The notes below the pieces were generated by a model. It did no database searches. It was given only the letters and a program-made list of their open reading frames with translations, and was not told the DNA's origin. Below, piece after piece: positions 48,507 to 57,480 of a stretch of DNA of 64,000 bases (position 1 is its first letter; each line of letters starts with the position of its first letter). Where the stretch lies: NCBI RefSeq assembly GCF_042434395.1, contig NZ_JBHLTP010000001.1, positions 1 through 64,000 of the forward strand, in the 5' to 3' direction. Source of the stretch: Pontibacillus salicampi. GTDB taxonomy: Bacteria > Bacillota > Bacilli > Bacillales > BH030062. The position numbers were made by a program, and so were the translations under genes.

Positions 48507-50171
48507 TTATTCTACGCCTATAGCGTCATATGCTTGATGGACCGATTGAACCTCTTGGGAGGAAGCACCATATAAATCCTCTGCTGATTGTACAGCAGCC
48601 TGGCGCATCATGCTGAAGTTGGACGTATCGGTTAAATATTTCGTCAATGCTCGGTAATAAATTTGTTCCGTCGCCTCTCTGCCAACTCCCTCTACCTCTA
48701 CCTCATAATGAGTACCTCCTTCAGATAACAGGTAGGCCGCCTTATTATTAATGCTTGAGTTGATGTGTACGCCTCCATTATCTAATGTCCCAGTGTAAAG
48801 TTCACTGTAATGGTCAGGGTAGCCTTTACCTTCTTCAAATGGATGAGGTACTTGAGATGGGTCCTTCAGGGAGCGAAGTCCGTCTCCTTCCTGGCCAGGA
48901 GTATAGACATCCTCTCCCATCCACCAGTCATCTCTATCCACCATCGCACCTAAAATATCGGAAAGAGATTCATTCAAAGCACCAGGCTCATCCTGATACA
49001 CTAAATCCGCTGTACGATCAGTGACAGCGTGCGTCAGCTCATGACCAATGACATCTAGAGCACCGGATAGTGGAATGAACGTTTGACCGTCTCCATCCCC
49101 ATACATCATTTGCACACCGTTCCACGCTGCATTGTTCCAATTCTCACCTACGTGAACAGAAGAGATGAGCTTTGCTCCATTCCCATCAAACGAGTCTCGA
49201 TTAAACGTTTCTTTATAATAGTCATACACCTCAGCTGCATTCACATGAGCATCTACAGCAGCCGGGTCGTTAAAGAATTTATGTCCACTTGTTACCTCTT
49301 CTCCCGTATAGCCAAGCCATTGGGAGAATAGGTTGAAAAGGAATGGATCCATATTTTCCGCATCGAAGGTATGTACCCCTTCTCCGCGTGTGCCATCATA
49401 CAAGAAATATCCGCCATCATCTCCCTGCGTGATTTCAAAGGTTTCTTTGTTGCCAAGCACACCTTTACCAAAACCATTTACATGATCGATTGCGTTAAAG
49501 CTATCAATAATATCTCCGCTCTTAGCATCTACGAAGTAATGCCAATAGCCTGGTTCTGGCTGGGAGGTAGAGGCTTTCACTAGATAGCTTAAATGAAAAC
49601 TATTATTATGCTCATAAATGTATAGTTCACTGGAAGGCTTGGCATCAAATGCTTTTACTTCACCGATTTTCTCTTCTATCGAAGCCACTGCTATATCTTT
49701 CGCTTCGTCCTTAGAAATATCCGCCTTGGTTGGGATGGACTTCTGCTCCAGATGAGGAACAACCTGGCCAAAGAAGGCCTTGACTTCATCCTTTTCGTTC
49801 ATCGTTATCGTTTGCGTAGAACCATATACAGGAATGCCTTTGTATTGCTCCACCATACGAATATGATACGTGCCATTTTCCTTATCCTGCTGCTTATCAA
49901 TTACTTTAAAGTTGTCTTTCATATTTCCTTTCAGCTTTAACAAGTCTTGTTTATATTGTAAATAAGCAAAGGCTATATCTTCCTTCGTGGTTTTAGACTT
50001 TGAAATGGAAGGAATCTTTGGCATCTCCCATTTTTCAATCATATACGATGGCGTGTCATATTTCTTATTCATTAACACATTAGACTCTTCCGCTTGAGCT
50101 GACGTGCCAAGCCCAAAGCTTCCAACCATAACCGCTAAAGCAAGTGCAGACGAAAATGTACGCTTCTTCAA
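48507..50171 (-). CDS. Thermolysin-like neutral metalloprotease (M4)
   Basis: The 554-residue secreted zinc protease has a signal peptide (about 1-27, ending TSAQA), FTP and PepSY propeptide domains (about 50-225), and an M4 catalytic domain with H377-E-L-T-H381 and the third ligand Glu400 (GALNESLSD). The C-terminal M4 domain contains the His of GGVHINSSINN. TTG start at 50171 with GGAGGGTG 5 nt before it; the ATG-like frame start at 50186 lies in the SD. It is last in the operon behind tasA. Relatives process matrix or surface proteins; a role in TasA/CalY turnover is inference. Confidence 0.93.
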   Translation of the reverse strand: MKKRTFSSALALAVMVGSFGLGTSAQAEESNVLMNKKYDTPSYMIEKWEMPKIPSISKSKTTKEDIAFAYLQYKQDLLKLKGNMKDNFKVIDKQQDKENGTYHIRMVEQYKGIPVYGSTQTITMNEKDEVKAFFGQVVPHLEQKSIPTKADISKDEAKDIAVASIEEKIGEVKAFDAKPSSELYIYEHNNSFHLSYLVKASTSQPEPGYWHYFVDAKSGDIIDSFNAIDHVNGFGKGVLGNKETFEITQGDDGGYFLYDGTRGEGVHTFDAENMDPFLFNLFSQWLGYTGEEVTSGHKFFNDPAAVDAHVNAAEVYDYYKETFNRDSFDGNGAKLISSVHVGENWNNAAWNGVQMMYGDGDGQTFIPLSGALDVIGHELTHAVTDRTADLVYQDEPGALNESLSDILGAMVDRDDWWMGEDVYTPGQEGDGLRSLKDPSQVPHPFEEGKGYPDHYSELYTGTLDNGGVHINSSINNKAAYLLSEGGTHYEVEVEGVGREATEQIYYRALTKYLTDTSNFSMMRQAAVQSAEDLYGASSQEVQSVHQAYDAIGVE

Positions 50172-50202
50172 AAAATCACCCTCCAAAAATTAGATTTTTA
50201 AT

Positions 50203-50796
50203 TTACTTTTCTTCCCCATCTGTTTGCTCTGCCTGGAATTCCCATTCTAATGTTAAATCGTCACCCTGGAATATGTTCTGATCCTCATCGTTGTCAACAA
50301 ACTCAAACTCTACCCACAGCGTGTTCTCTGTCCCTACATCAAGACCGCCATGCTTCTCCCAAAGAGGATCAAATACATCCTTCTTCACTACATCTGGGTC
50401 CATTGATTTCAATTCACTTAATGTTGTTTCAAAGACTGGTTCGCTCTCTTTATCCCAATTCCACAGGAAGTTAACGCGAATATGCTCACCAAGATCCTCA
50501 CTAGCATTGTCGCCGTCCTTATCCGTTACAGTGTAATCTGTTAGTAGGTTAATAGACTTAATATCTAGAGTTCCATCGTTAGTCAGCATAAACTCACGCA
50601 TGACGGAATCTCCTGGCTTTAGATTATCTACCTCTACAATCGCTGTCGGATCAACGGAAAGGTCCAGCTCTCCCATGCCAAATGTGTTATTCGTTGTTTC
50701 CGAATCACTGAAATACGCGTATGTCCCTCCTCCCATTAGTGATAATCCTAAGGAAGCTGTCACCACTCCAACACTAATCTTCTTTAAGAAATCCAT
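50203..50796 (-). CDS. tasA: TasA/CalY (camelysin, M73) biofilm fibre protein
   Basis: The 197-residue secreted protein has a signal peptide (about 1-27, LSLMGGGTYAYFSD) and a camelysin-type start FSDSETTNNTFGMGELDLSVDP. The beta-rich body contains LKPGDSVMREFMLTNDGTLDIKSINLLTDY and ends LEWEFQAEQ. It forms matrix fibres in B. subtilis (TasA) and B. cereus (CalY/TasA). It follows sipW, whose product processes it. AGGAGG is upstream. The hairpin at 50830-50856, between sipW and tasA, may stabilise the tasA part of the mRNA. Confidence 0.9.
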   Translation of the reverse strand: MDFLKKISVGVVTASLGLSLMGGGTYAYFSDSETTNNTFGMGELDLSVDPTAIVEVDNLKPGDSVMREFMLTNDGTLDIKSINLLTDYTVTDKDGDNASEDLGEHIRVNFLWNWDKESEPVFETTLSELKSMDPDVVKKDVFDPLWEKHGGLDVGTENTLWVEFEFVDNDEDQNIFQGDDLTLEWEFQAEQTDGEEK

Positions 50797-50829
50797 TTCA
50801 TCATCCTCCTATATAATTATTTATCTAAT

Positions 50830-50856
50830 CTTCGAGGTGGAAAACCACGTTCGAAG
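50830..50856 (-). promoter_or_regulatory. Intercistronic hairpin between sipW and tasA
   Basis: CTTCGA.GTGG / CCAC..TCGAAG with an AAAA loop and no T run, so it is not a standard terminator. It may be a processing or stabilising element that raises tasA output relative to sipW. Confidence 0.45.
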
Positions 50857-51420
50857 TCATTCCCCTGTCGTAGGTGCTGCGTGTTCTTTTTTAAACGAAC
50901 GAACTGCTTGGGTAAAGGTCACCACAGCATATAGGAACAAGAACGCTCCGGGTATGAACAATAATGCAGCAGAACCTGTCTTCGAGCTGGCAAAGTTCAA
51001 CGCATAGCCAGCGTATGGAACGGTAAAACCGGTGTACTCTCCTATGATCTGCTTAGCTAAAACAGGATCCTTGTCCGCTCCATCATTACTGTCCCCTTGA
51101 GTGGTATAGACTAATTGATCTCTTGCTTTTTTTACCTCGGTTATACGGTGTGTTACGACAACTTTATCTCTATCATAAAAAGTGATGATATCCCCTTTAT
51201 CAAAAGAGGCACCCTCTTCTCTTAGCTTAATAGATATTATTGACCCCGTTTCAAATACTGGCTCCATCGACCCTGACAGCACTGATTTTAATTGATACCC
51301 GAATATGGAAGGCTCTCCATTGCTGGCTTTCATCGTAATGACAAACACGGCCATGAGTAGAATGAAAGCTAATCCAATAAAGGATATAATACGCTTTCCC
51401 CATTTCCACACACTATTCAT
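50857..51420 (-). CDS. sipW: Signal peptidase I, ER type (SipW)
   Basis: The 187-residue membrane peptidase carries catalytic Ser51 (SGSMEPVF) and, like archaeal/ER enzymes, His91 (VTHRITEV) in place of the bacterial Lys. GDIITFYD and QGDSNDGADKDPV are conserved boxes. Two terminal membrane helices (about 10-30 and 150-172). It processes TasA and the TapA-type partner in B. subtilis. Its start at 51420 overlaps the preceding gene by 8 nt. Confidence 0.93.
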   Translation of the reverse strand: MNSVWKWGKRIISFIGLAFILLMAVFVITMKASNGEPSIFGYQLKSVLSGSMEPVFETGSIISIKLREEGASFDKGDIITFYDRDKVVVTHRITEVKKARDQLVYTTQGDSNDGADKDPVLAKQIIGEYTGFTVPYAGYALNFASSKTGSAALLFIPGAFLFLYAVVTFTQAVRSFKKEHAAPTTGE

Positions 51421-52198
51421 TGTTCTCACTCTCCTTTGATGGCTGATTATTAAGCGTTTCCTTCTCGTTTGTATCGTCCTGCTCAGAGACTGATGGTTCC
51501 TTGGTTTGTTGTGACTGAGCTTTTGTTTCTTCAGGTTGCTGCTTAGTGCCTTCACCCTCTTTTGGTACACCGGCATCCTCTTCCGCCTGTTCTTGCTCTT
51601 TTATAGTAGAAGCTTTCCCAGTCTCTTCCGTTAGGTTCTCTTTCTTCTGTTTGGGTGTCTCTCTTTCACTTGTCTGCTGCTTCTCTTTCTTAACCTGCGC
51701 TTTGGCGACAAGCTGCTCTTTTTTACGTTCTAGCTCTTCAATCTTACGTTGAATAGAATCCGTTTGTAGGTTGTTGGACTTGTTGTACAGGGAGGTGATA
51801 GTCCTTATCCCTTTGCTCACATAGGGGAATTCCTGCTTCGTATGATGATAAGAGGTCATTTCCTCATAATGTGCTTTAATGAGCTTCTGTTCTTTCTTTG
51901 CTGAGTTTAGTAACGTTTTCCCCTTCTGAATGGTACGCTCCAGCTCCTTAATCGAGGATGTTACCTTTAACTGATTCGCCTCGTTTACGATAGCACGTAA
52001 CCTATCTAAGGATGATGTTGTTCTACCCTCCAGCTGCTCCACTGTATCTGGAAAGACAGGTGCTAGAGTTAAAGCTGCATTTTCCTTCTCCTTTGAAAGA
52101 AACTTTGCTGTTGTGGGAGTTTCAAATTGTGCTAGCAATCCAAACGATATACATATACTAGCTACGATACATAAGAGTCGGAATAGTAACCTGTTCAC
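51413..52198 (-). CDS. DUF4047-like secreted protein at the TapA position
   Basis: The 261-residue protein has an N-terminal signal peptide or anchor (about 1-27). The short segment FPDTVEQLEGRTTSSLDRL is followed by helical coiled coil (about 65-175) and a long Gln/Glu/Lys/Thr-rich disordered tail (about 175-261). It occupies the place of tapA before sipW-tasA but looks unlike TapA; it fits the DUF4047 proteins found in B. cereus-group matrix loci as I recall them. Probably processed by SipW and involved in fibre assembly, by position. Confidence 0.7.
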   Translation of the reverse strand: MNRLLFRLLCIVASICISFGLLAQFETPTTAKFLSKEKENAALTLAPVFPDTVEQLEGRTTSSLDRLRAIVNEANQLKVTSSIKELERTIQKGKTLLNSAKKEQKLIKAHYEEMTSYHHTKQEFPYVSKGIRTITSLYNKSNNLQTDSIQRKIEELERKKEQLVAKAQVKKEKQQTSERETPKQKKENLTEETGKASTIKEQEQAEEDAGVPKEGEGTKQQPEETKAQSQQTKEPSVSEQDDTNEKETLNNQPSKESENNE

Positions 52199-52274
52199 CT
52201 AATCCCCCGTTTCTATGTAGAGGTGTATGTATGTCTCTAGTTATATTATTTAATATTTTCAATTTTCTTTATAT

Positions 52275-52287
52275 TACCGAATCGGTA
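52275..52287. promoter_or_regulatory. Palindrome upstream of the matrix operon
   Basis: TACCGA-A-TCGGTA, a perfect 13-bp palindrome 77-89 bp upstream of the first gene of the operon. It is a candidate operator; it does not match the SinR box I know (GTTCTYT). Confidence 0.45.
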
Positions 52288-52352
52288 TATTTTTATACCA
52301 CAAATCTAGTAGTACCCTCTAGTAAAGATGGGTTATAGTGCAGACCACATCA

Positions 52353-52389
52353 AAACAACCCGCTATCTTAATAGATAACGGGTTGTCTG
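52353..52389 (-). terminator. Terminator of the LuxR-type regulator
   Basis: ACAACCCGCTATC / GATAACGGGTTGT stem, flanked by A/T on both strands. Confidence 0.8.
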
Positions 52390-52436
52390 AAATAAACATT
52401 TCATTATGAGCTATGTTCGGTACATGAGAAGAGGCA

Positions 52437-53072
52437 CTAAATAATAGACACCAAATTCTTCTCTACAGCATAGACAATCGCTTGTGACCTGCTTTTCACC
52501 TTTAGCTTTTTATAGATATTGCTGATATGGATCTTCACCGTCTGATCACTAATATATAAAATATTAGCTATTTCCTTGTTGGTAAGCCCTTTAGCTAACT
52601 CCTTTAATACTTCTCTTTCTCTGTTTGTAAGAGAGCGGGAAGCCTCCGGCTGCTTTTGGCGATATGGTAATAATAGCTTTTTCGTCATTGATGGCGATAT
52701 AATGCAGTCCCCTTTGCACACATTAAGAATCCCTCTGATGAGCTCCTCACTGGAGGTTTCCTTTAGCATATATCCATCCGCCCCGGCATCAAGAGCTGCC
52801 TTCATATAATGCTCTTCATCTGCCATGGTTAGTACTAACACCTTACACTGTGGGTAATGCTCCTTTATGTATAACGTCAACTCTATGCCATTTTCCTCTG
52901 GCAGGTGAATATCTAGTAAAATGACATCAGGTGGCTGTTTGGCGAGCTGTTGCCTCAGTTCTCTGCCTGAATTGGCTTCTTCTACGACACGAATGGTCTT
53001 TTCCAATTCAATGACTTTACAAATTCCTTCTCTCAACACAGTATGATCATCCACTACAATAACATTTATCAT
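52437..53072 (-). CDS. Orphan NarL/LuxR-family response regulator
   Basis: The 211-residue regulator has a receiver domain (1-120) with D8/D9, phospho-site D54 (VILLDIHLP) and K104 (YMLKETSSEE). The C-terminal LuxR helix-turn-helix (about 145-205) contains LTNREREVLKELAKGLTNKEIANILYISDQTVKIHISNIYKKL. No kinase gene adjoins it. Its position next to the matrix operon on the same strand suggests it regulates tasA expression; this is inference. Confidence 0.9.
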   Translation of the reverse strand: MINVIVVDDHTVLREGICKVIELEKTIRVVEEANSGRELRQQLAKQPPDVILLDIHLPEENGIELTLYIKEHYPQCKVLVLTMADEEHYMKAALDAGADGYMLKETSSEELIRGILNVCKGDCIISPSMTKKLLLPYRQKQPEASRSLTNREREVLKELAKGLTNKEIANILYISDQTVKIHISNIYKKLKVKSRSQAIVYAVEKNLVSII

Positions 53073-53531
53073 AGGCTACCTCCTGAATTAAGTTACGTTT
53101 TTTTGGAACAGGGGACCTTCTTCTCTACTAGAATAAGAGAAGCAATTGTTTTACATGCTAGTATATGATTCTGTTGTGTGTTCTATATATTGAATTATAC
53201 ATATTTTACCACCATATACAGAAGACGACCATAGGCTGAAAAGAATGGTCATTAAGATTGATAAAGCATACTCAAAAAGCCTCACATACGTCAGTGAGGC
53301 TTTTTACATGTTTACTATATTGGATTAGAGCTATCAATAGTTGCCCTGCAATCTTTATTGGTGAAAGGTATGATTTGAAAAATACTCGCCTTCCTGTGGC
53401 CCCTGACAACGTGGGACAGCTTTCGTGAAAATAGCTAATACCTACTACCTATATTAAAAGCGGAGCATCCCTTTTTGCTCAGTAGAAAAGTCTCTGTTCG
53501 TTAGTACGTACAACTAATTCCGTCAAAAGTG
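53073..53531. other. Gene-free stretch with terminator and repeat fragment
   Basis: A bidirectional terminator-like stem AAAAAGCCTCAC / GTGAGGCTTTTT (53275-53304) has no gene immediately on either side. GGTATGATTTGAAAAATACTCGCC (from 53369) resembles the left arm of the 35.4-kb inverted repeat. No ORF with a ribosome binding site was found. Confidence 0.5.
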
Positions 53532-54221
53532 CTATAACAGCAAATATACAAACAGCGGACTGATAATGGAAATGATAATAGCGGAAAGAATCATGGCAAC
53601 TGTACTAACTGTTCCCTCTTCTTCACTATTTTCCATAGCCTTTGATGTACCAATGGCATGGGAGGCGCTTCCGAAGCCGATTCCTCTTCCAAGAAAATGA
53701 TCAATGGTAGCCCATTTCAATACAATAGGACCAAACACCGCACCTCCGATTCCGGCAATCATAACAAACACCGCCGCCATGGAAGGAATACCACCAATTG
53801 AATCAGCGACAGACATTGCCACAGGAGTAGTAGAGTTCTTCGGAATAAGAGAATAGATAAGATATTCCTCTACGTTCAGCCAATTAGAGAACAGTATCCC
53901 ACTTGTCACGCCTATAATCGCACCAACGGTTACACTGGAAAGGATGTTCATCCAATATCGCTTCAACACTTCCCACTGTCGGTACAATGGATAAGCTAAC
54001 GCAACGACAGCCGGCCCAAGCAGCCAGTCTACTACCTTCCCTCCTGTCATATAAACCTCATATGGAATATCCCATAATAGCAAAAAAGCGCCGATTACAA
54101 TGGTGGAGGTCAATACCGGTAAGAGAAATGGAGACGGAAAGCGCTGATGAAGCTTTTTCGTTCCATAATAGAGCAGCAAAGTACTAATAAGTCCTATACT
54201 CCCTATCCATAGGTTATTCAT
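53532..54221 (-). CDS. lrgB: LrgB/CidB-family membrane protein
   Basis: The 229-residue LrgB protein has about seven hydrophobic segments and family motifs ISTLLLYYGTKKLHQR, GPAVVALAYPLYRQW and LPKNSTTP-like LIPKNSTTPVAMSVADSIGG (about 125-144). LrgAB/CidAB-type pairs were described as holin/antiholin-like, and B. subtilis homologues (PftAB/YsbAB, YwbHG) transport pyruvate. It overlaps lrgA by 8 nt. Confidence 0.9.
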   Translation of the reverse strand: MNNLWIGSIGLISTLLLYYGTKKLHQRFPSPFLLPVLTSTIVIGAFLLLWDIPYEVYMTGGKVVDWLLGPAVVALAYPLYRQWEVLKRYWMNILSSVTVGAIIGVTSGILFSNWLNVEEYLIYSLIPKNSTTPVAMSVADSIGGIPSMAAVFVMIAGIGGAVFGPIVLKWATIDHFLGRGIGFGSASHAIGTSKAMENSEEEGTVSTVAMILSAIIISIISPLFVYLLL

Positions 54222-54582
54222 ACTCTCTATCCCCCCGCTTCACCTGCAGCTTACTCGTCATACCTGCGGCAACCATTGCCATAAACGTGCTTACTAAGCC
54301 GATAAAAACGAGCAGTATCCCTTGACCGCTAAAGATATGCAAATAATTGATAATCCCTACTGTAACGGGAATAAATAAGAGGGGGAGATGGCGAATAAGT
54401 AAGCTCGCCCCTGCTTCAATCCAATACACCTTAAACAGCTTTGTAGAAAGAAAAAGAAATAATAATAACATGCCGATAATGCTGCCTGGTATAAATAATT
54501 GGAAATAATCCTGTATCCAGACACCTATATAATAAAATATGGTCAATATAACTAGATTCACCATTAAAGCAAAGATTCTCAT
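54214..54582 (-). CDS. lrgA: LrgA/CidA-family membrane protein
   Basis: The 122-residue protein has four hydrophobic helices and the family core PGSIIGMLLLFLFL (about 33-46) followed by HLPLLFIPVTVGIINY (about 66-81). Start at 54582 (MRIFALMVNL) with GGGGG 6 nt upstream; the 12-residue longer frame is rejected. First gene of the pair; no LytSR-type sensor is adjacent. Confidence 0.9.
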   Translation of the reverse strand: MRIFALMVNLVILTIFYYIGVWIQDYFQLFIPGSIIGMLLLFLFLSTKLFKVYWIEAGASLLIRHLPLLFIPVTVGIINYLHIFSGQGILLVFIGLVSTFMAMVAAGMTSKLQVKRGDREYE

Positions 54583-54740
54583 AAAAAGCCCCCTATCTCC
54601 CGGCGCGTACAATGCCACATCTAATTTGTTTATTGTACCTTGTCTTGTTTGTATTGGACAGTATTGTTTCCTCTACAAACAAAAAAAGTATATAAAAAAT
54701 AAGATAGGCAGTGCAACCCAGAAATAGAGGTGTACTATCT

Positions 54741-54896
54741 TTATTCTTCTCTTTTCTCATCATGAAAACGCTTTACGGTTTCCTTCATAACAGTAATATC
54801 GTTCTGCTGTTGCTCTAGCATCTCCTCTATACGGCGCACCCGAAAGAAGATACTAATAAACATAACTGTAAAAATAACAAATAATACAAACCCCAT
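54741..54896 (-). CDS. 51-residue single-pass membrane protein
   Basis: An ORF of 51 codons with AAGGTGAT 8 nt upstream. N-terminal membrane helix (MGFVLFVIFTVMFISIFF) followed by an amphipathic charged helix (RRIEEMLEQQQNDITVMKETVKRFHDEKREE). Similar small DUF-type proteins are common in Bacillus; no function is known. Confidence 0.65.
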   Translation of the reverse strand: MGFVLFVIFTVMFISIFFRVRRIEEMLEQQQNDITVMKETVKRFHDEKREE

Positions 54897-54950
54897 ATTA
54901 CTACATCACCTTCTTTCTTATCTTTAACAAAGGATAGTAAATAACTTCTA

Positions 54951-56231
54951 TCATTTTATCTCTTTGAGTTTGCTAATCACATCATCATACATTGATGTAT
55001 TTTCCAATTTCTTATACATTGATAAATCAGGCACTACGTTCACTTCTAGTATCCATACTTTGGCCTGTTGATCAATGGCTATATCTATTCCTAATCTACT
55101 ACTATCTCTATAATATTCACCAAACCGGTTAGCAACGGATATGCTTAATCGGTCTATCTGGTTTTCAATGTCATAAGAAGAATGATAAACAGATGATTGT
55201 GGAAGTATTTCTTGCAATAAAGCAACTTTCCTGGCTACATTGGTAACAATATAAGACTTAACAGCTACTCGTGCTACTTTACAAAGCACTTCCCATCTAT
55301 TACTGGTAGAATTCCTCATTAAAAGTACTCTTGTATCAAATATACTTCCTTCAACAGTAGCTAATGAAATGTATTGTTGTATCACATATTCTTTATCTTC
55401 TAAGTAATTATTTGTTATATGAGATACACAATTTTGCAAACGACTATGGCTTAATACTTCTAGTTCATGGTGAGATTGATAGGTATTCGTATTGTGATTT
55501 ATTGTGAGTTTAGTGATGCCGATTCCATTTTGTCCATAGCACGGTTTAATTATCAAGTTTTGAGAAGCTTTTATCCAATCACATTCAGGAAGGCTTGTAA
55601 CTATTTGAGTGTTCGGTAGGTGAGTGTTTAGTTGTGGAACAGTACGTAAGATGTGATATTGATTCCATTTACTATTGGTATAATGAGGTATAACATCATC
55701 CAACCATATGTCTTCTTCAGTTACAATGAACTTTATTACTGTTGTATAGCATAGGGGTATATGCTCCCCCATCACTTCAGAAGTACATTGCGCAATGTTC
55801 TTTATCTCTTCATAGGAAATGTTAATAGAAGGATTGTCATTAACTAGATTAATATTACAAACATCCCAATTTAGTAAGCCCTCTTTATGAGTCGTTACTA
55901 TTACTTCGGTGTACTCCGATTGGTTATAAACCAATTCCTCCATAATAAGTACATGATAACGTTCCATTCTCTCTTTCACTTTCTGATAAAAATCCAGCTC
56001 ATTCTCCACAAAAATTTGTTCCTCATCAACCATTACTTTATATTCATTTGGACTTTCTTTAAAAATAACCCAACAATCTCCTATCCCGAAGCATGGCCTT
56101 ACACGAAACCATTTTTGTTCTTTCAATTGAAGGACATCTTTACTAAAAAGGACTGTTGGTAAGACATAAGGTTTGATATCAGCATGATTAACAAGTAATT
56201 GGTACCTATTCCATCTACCTATTTTAGCCAT
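54951..56231 (-). CDS. YheC/YheD-type protein with tandem ATP-grasp halves
   Basis: The 426-residue protein is made of two related halves. Each opens with the YheC/D-type motif: RWNRYQLLVNHADIKPYVLPT (about 6-26) and KWNQYHILRTVPQLNTHLPNT (about 188-208). Each has a phosphate-loop-like segment: VRPCFGIGDCWVIF (44-57, degenerate) and IIKPCYGQNGIGIT (227-240, intact). Only the second half keeps the metal-binding end LGIDIAIDQQAKVWILEVNVVPDLS (about 383-408). B. subtilis YheC/YheD are coat-associated. It is AT-richer than its surroundings and divergent from the CTPGFW gene, a possible substrate partner. Confidence 0.8.
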   Translation of the reverse strand: MAKIGRWNRYQLLVNHADIKPYVLPTVLFSKDVLQLKEQKWFRVRPCFGIGDCWVIFKESPNEYKVMVDEEQIFVENELDFYQKVKERMERYHVLIMEELVYNQSEYTEVIVTTHKEGLLNWDVCNINLVNDNPSINISYEEIKNIAQCTSEVMGEHIPLCYTTVIKFIVTEEDIWLDDVIPHYTNSKWNQYHILRTVPQLNTHLPNTQIVTSLPECDWIKASQNLIIKPCYGQNGIGITKLTINHNTNTYQSHHELEVLSHSRLQNCVSHITNNYLEDKEYVIQQYISLATVEGSIFDTRVLLMRNSTSNRWEVLCKVARVAVKSYIVTNVARKVALLQEILPQSSVYHSSYDIENQIDRLSISVANRFGEYYRDSSRLGIDIAIDQQAKVWILEVNVVPDLSMYKKLENTSMYDDVISKLKEIK

Positions 56232-56345
56232 TGCAATAACCCTCCCTATTGTATTGCATAGTATGCTATTAGCACTAGGATGGTTGAGAATAATTTAACA
56301 GCTGCTCCAACACGAGGGATTATAGAATAATTAGGAGGGATATGT

Positions 56346-56696
56346 ATGGGACTTCGACAAGGATGCACGCCAGGTTTTTGGAGGCAACCTCAAAATTTTG
56401 ATGAATGGATTCCTACTGGTTTTGATCCAAATGATAGCTTTAATACAACATTTGACAGGAATGCATTTAATCCAGATATCACTTTAGAAGATGCACTAAA
56501 TCTTGGTGGAGGTATGCTTAACGCATTGGCAAGAGCTTCTGTAGCTGCATTATTAAACGCTGCTCATCCAGATGTCAATTACCCCTTAACAGAAAATCAG
56601 GTAATATCCATGTTTCAAGACGCCTTTGATAGTGGGGAATTTGAAGAAACTGCACTCTTTTTTGATGAGTTAAACAATTTAGGATGTCCTTTATAA
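56346..56696 (+). CDS. CTPGFW-motif small protein
   Basis: The 116-residue protein starts MGLRQGCTPGFWRQPQNFDEW and continues with GFDPNDSFNTTF, LGGGMLNALARASVAALLNAAHPDVNYPLT and ends NNLGCPL. I have seen this domain (GCTPGFWK...W...GGG.NAL.RH..AALLNAA.PDV.Y) in many exported bacterial proteins; here it stands alone without a signal peptide. Only two cysteines, one near each end, which could form a disulfide. SD TTAGGAGGG, divergent from the ATP-grasp gene with a 114-bp shared promoter region. Function unknown. Confidence 0.7.
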   Translation: MGLRQGCTPGFWRQPQNFDEWIPTGFDPNDSFNTTFDRNAFNPDITLEDALNLGGGMLNALARASVAALLNAAHPDVNYPLTENQVISMFQDAFDSGEFEETALFFDELNNLGCPL

Positions 56697-57480
56697 AAGA
56701 GAAAGAGCTATTGATATTTCCATGTTCTCTTATGTGCTCATCTTTCAACGATGTTATCGGTAGTTAAGTATAATCATAAAACGGCTTTTCTAGAGATAGA
56801 GGTTGGGCATAACTAGTTGATATGTTATTAACAGGGGTTCCCTTTATTGTTTTAAGGGATGATGTACCTGTTTTTTTTTGGATTAAAACAAGAGGTAACG
56901 ACTTTTTTTGCTATAGGTAAGCATAGCATCCGATATCCATATAAATGATTGTATATGGATTAAATAACATCTACGTCCTGTTATCATAGCATAGAGTTCA
57001 AAAGAAGGAATTAAAAACCATTATATTAGGTTAAATGTCATAACACCTATTATTTATAAGTAATGCTATCGACTCATTTATTTTGGTTTAGCTTAGTAAA
57101 GAACTTACTGATTTTAGAATATTGGTAGTAATTCGACAATATAGCTATCCCCTTATTTAATCCTCATCACTAAAGCTGGAAATAAAAACCACACCCGTTT
57201 CTCCCCTTAGAAAAAGCCCTCACTGCAACGTTTTCATCGTGTTTTTCATTTCACGTGAATTATGATAATTTTATATACAATTGTTCTTATGTGAAGCGGA
57301 GACATAAGCAAGGTTACCACTCTGAATGGTTTCCCATTCAGTTTCCTCTATTTAACGCTTCGTTTGCTCTCATGAATCCGGATCATGAGACAGCAACAAA
57401 TTCAATTCATTTAGTTCACATAAGTAGCGCGCGTAGATACTTTATCTACAAACAAAGAAATCAGGAGAGGATATACACTT
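56697..57480. other. AT-rich gene-free stretch
   Basis: It contains a terminator (AACAGG at 56830, TCCCTT / AAGGGA inside, CCTGTT at 56867, then a nine-T run) about 135 bp after the CTPGFW gene, and a palindrome TTCACGTGAA (57250-57259) next to TATGAT (57261-57266), a possible regulated promoter of the symporter operon. An open frame 57255-57584 lacks a ribosome binding site and overlaps the symporter; I do not accept it. Confidence 0.5.
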
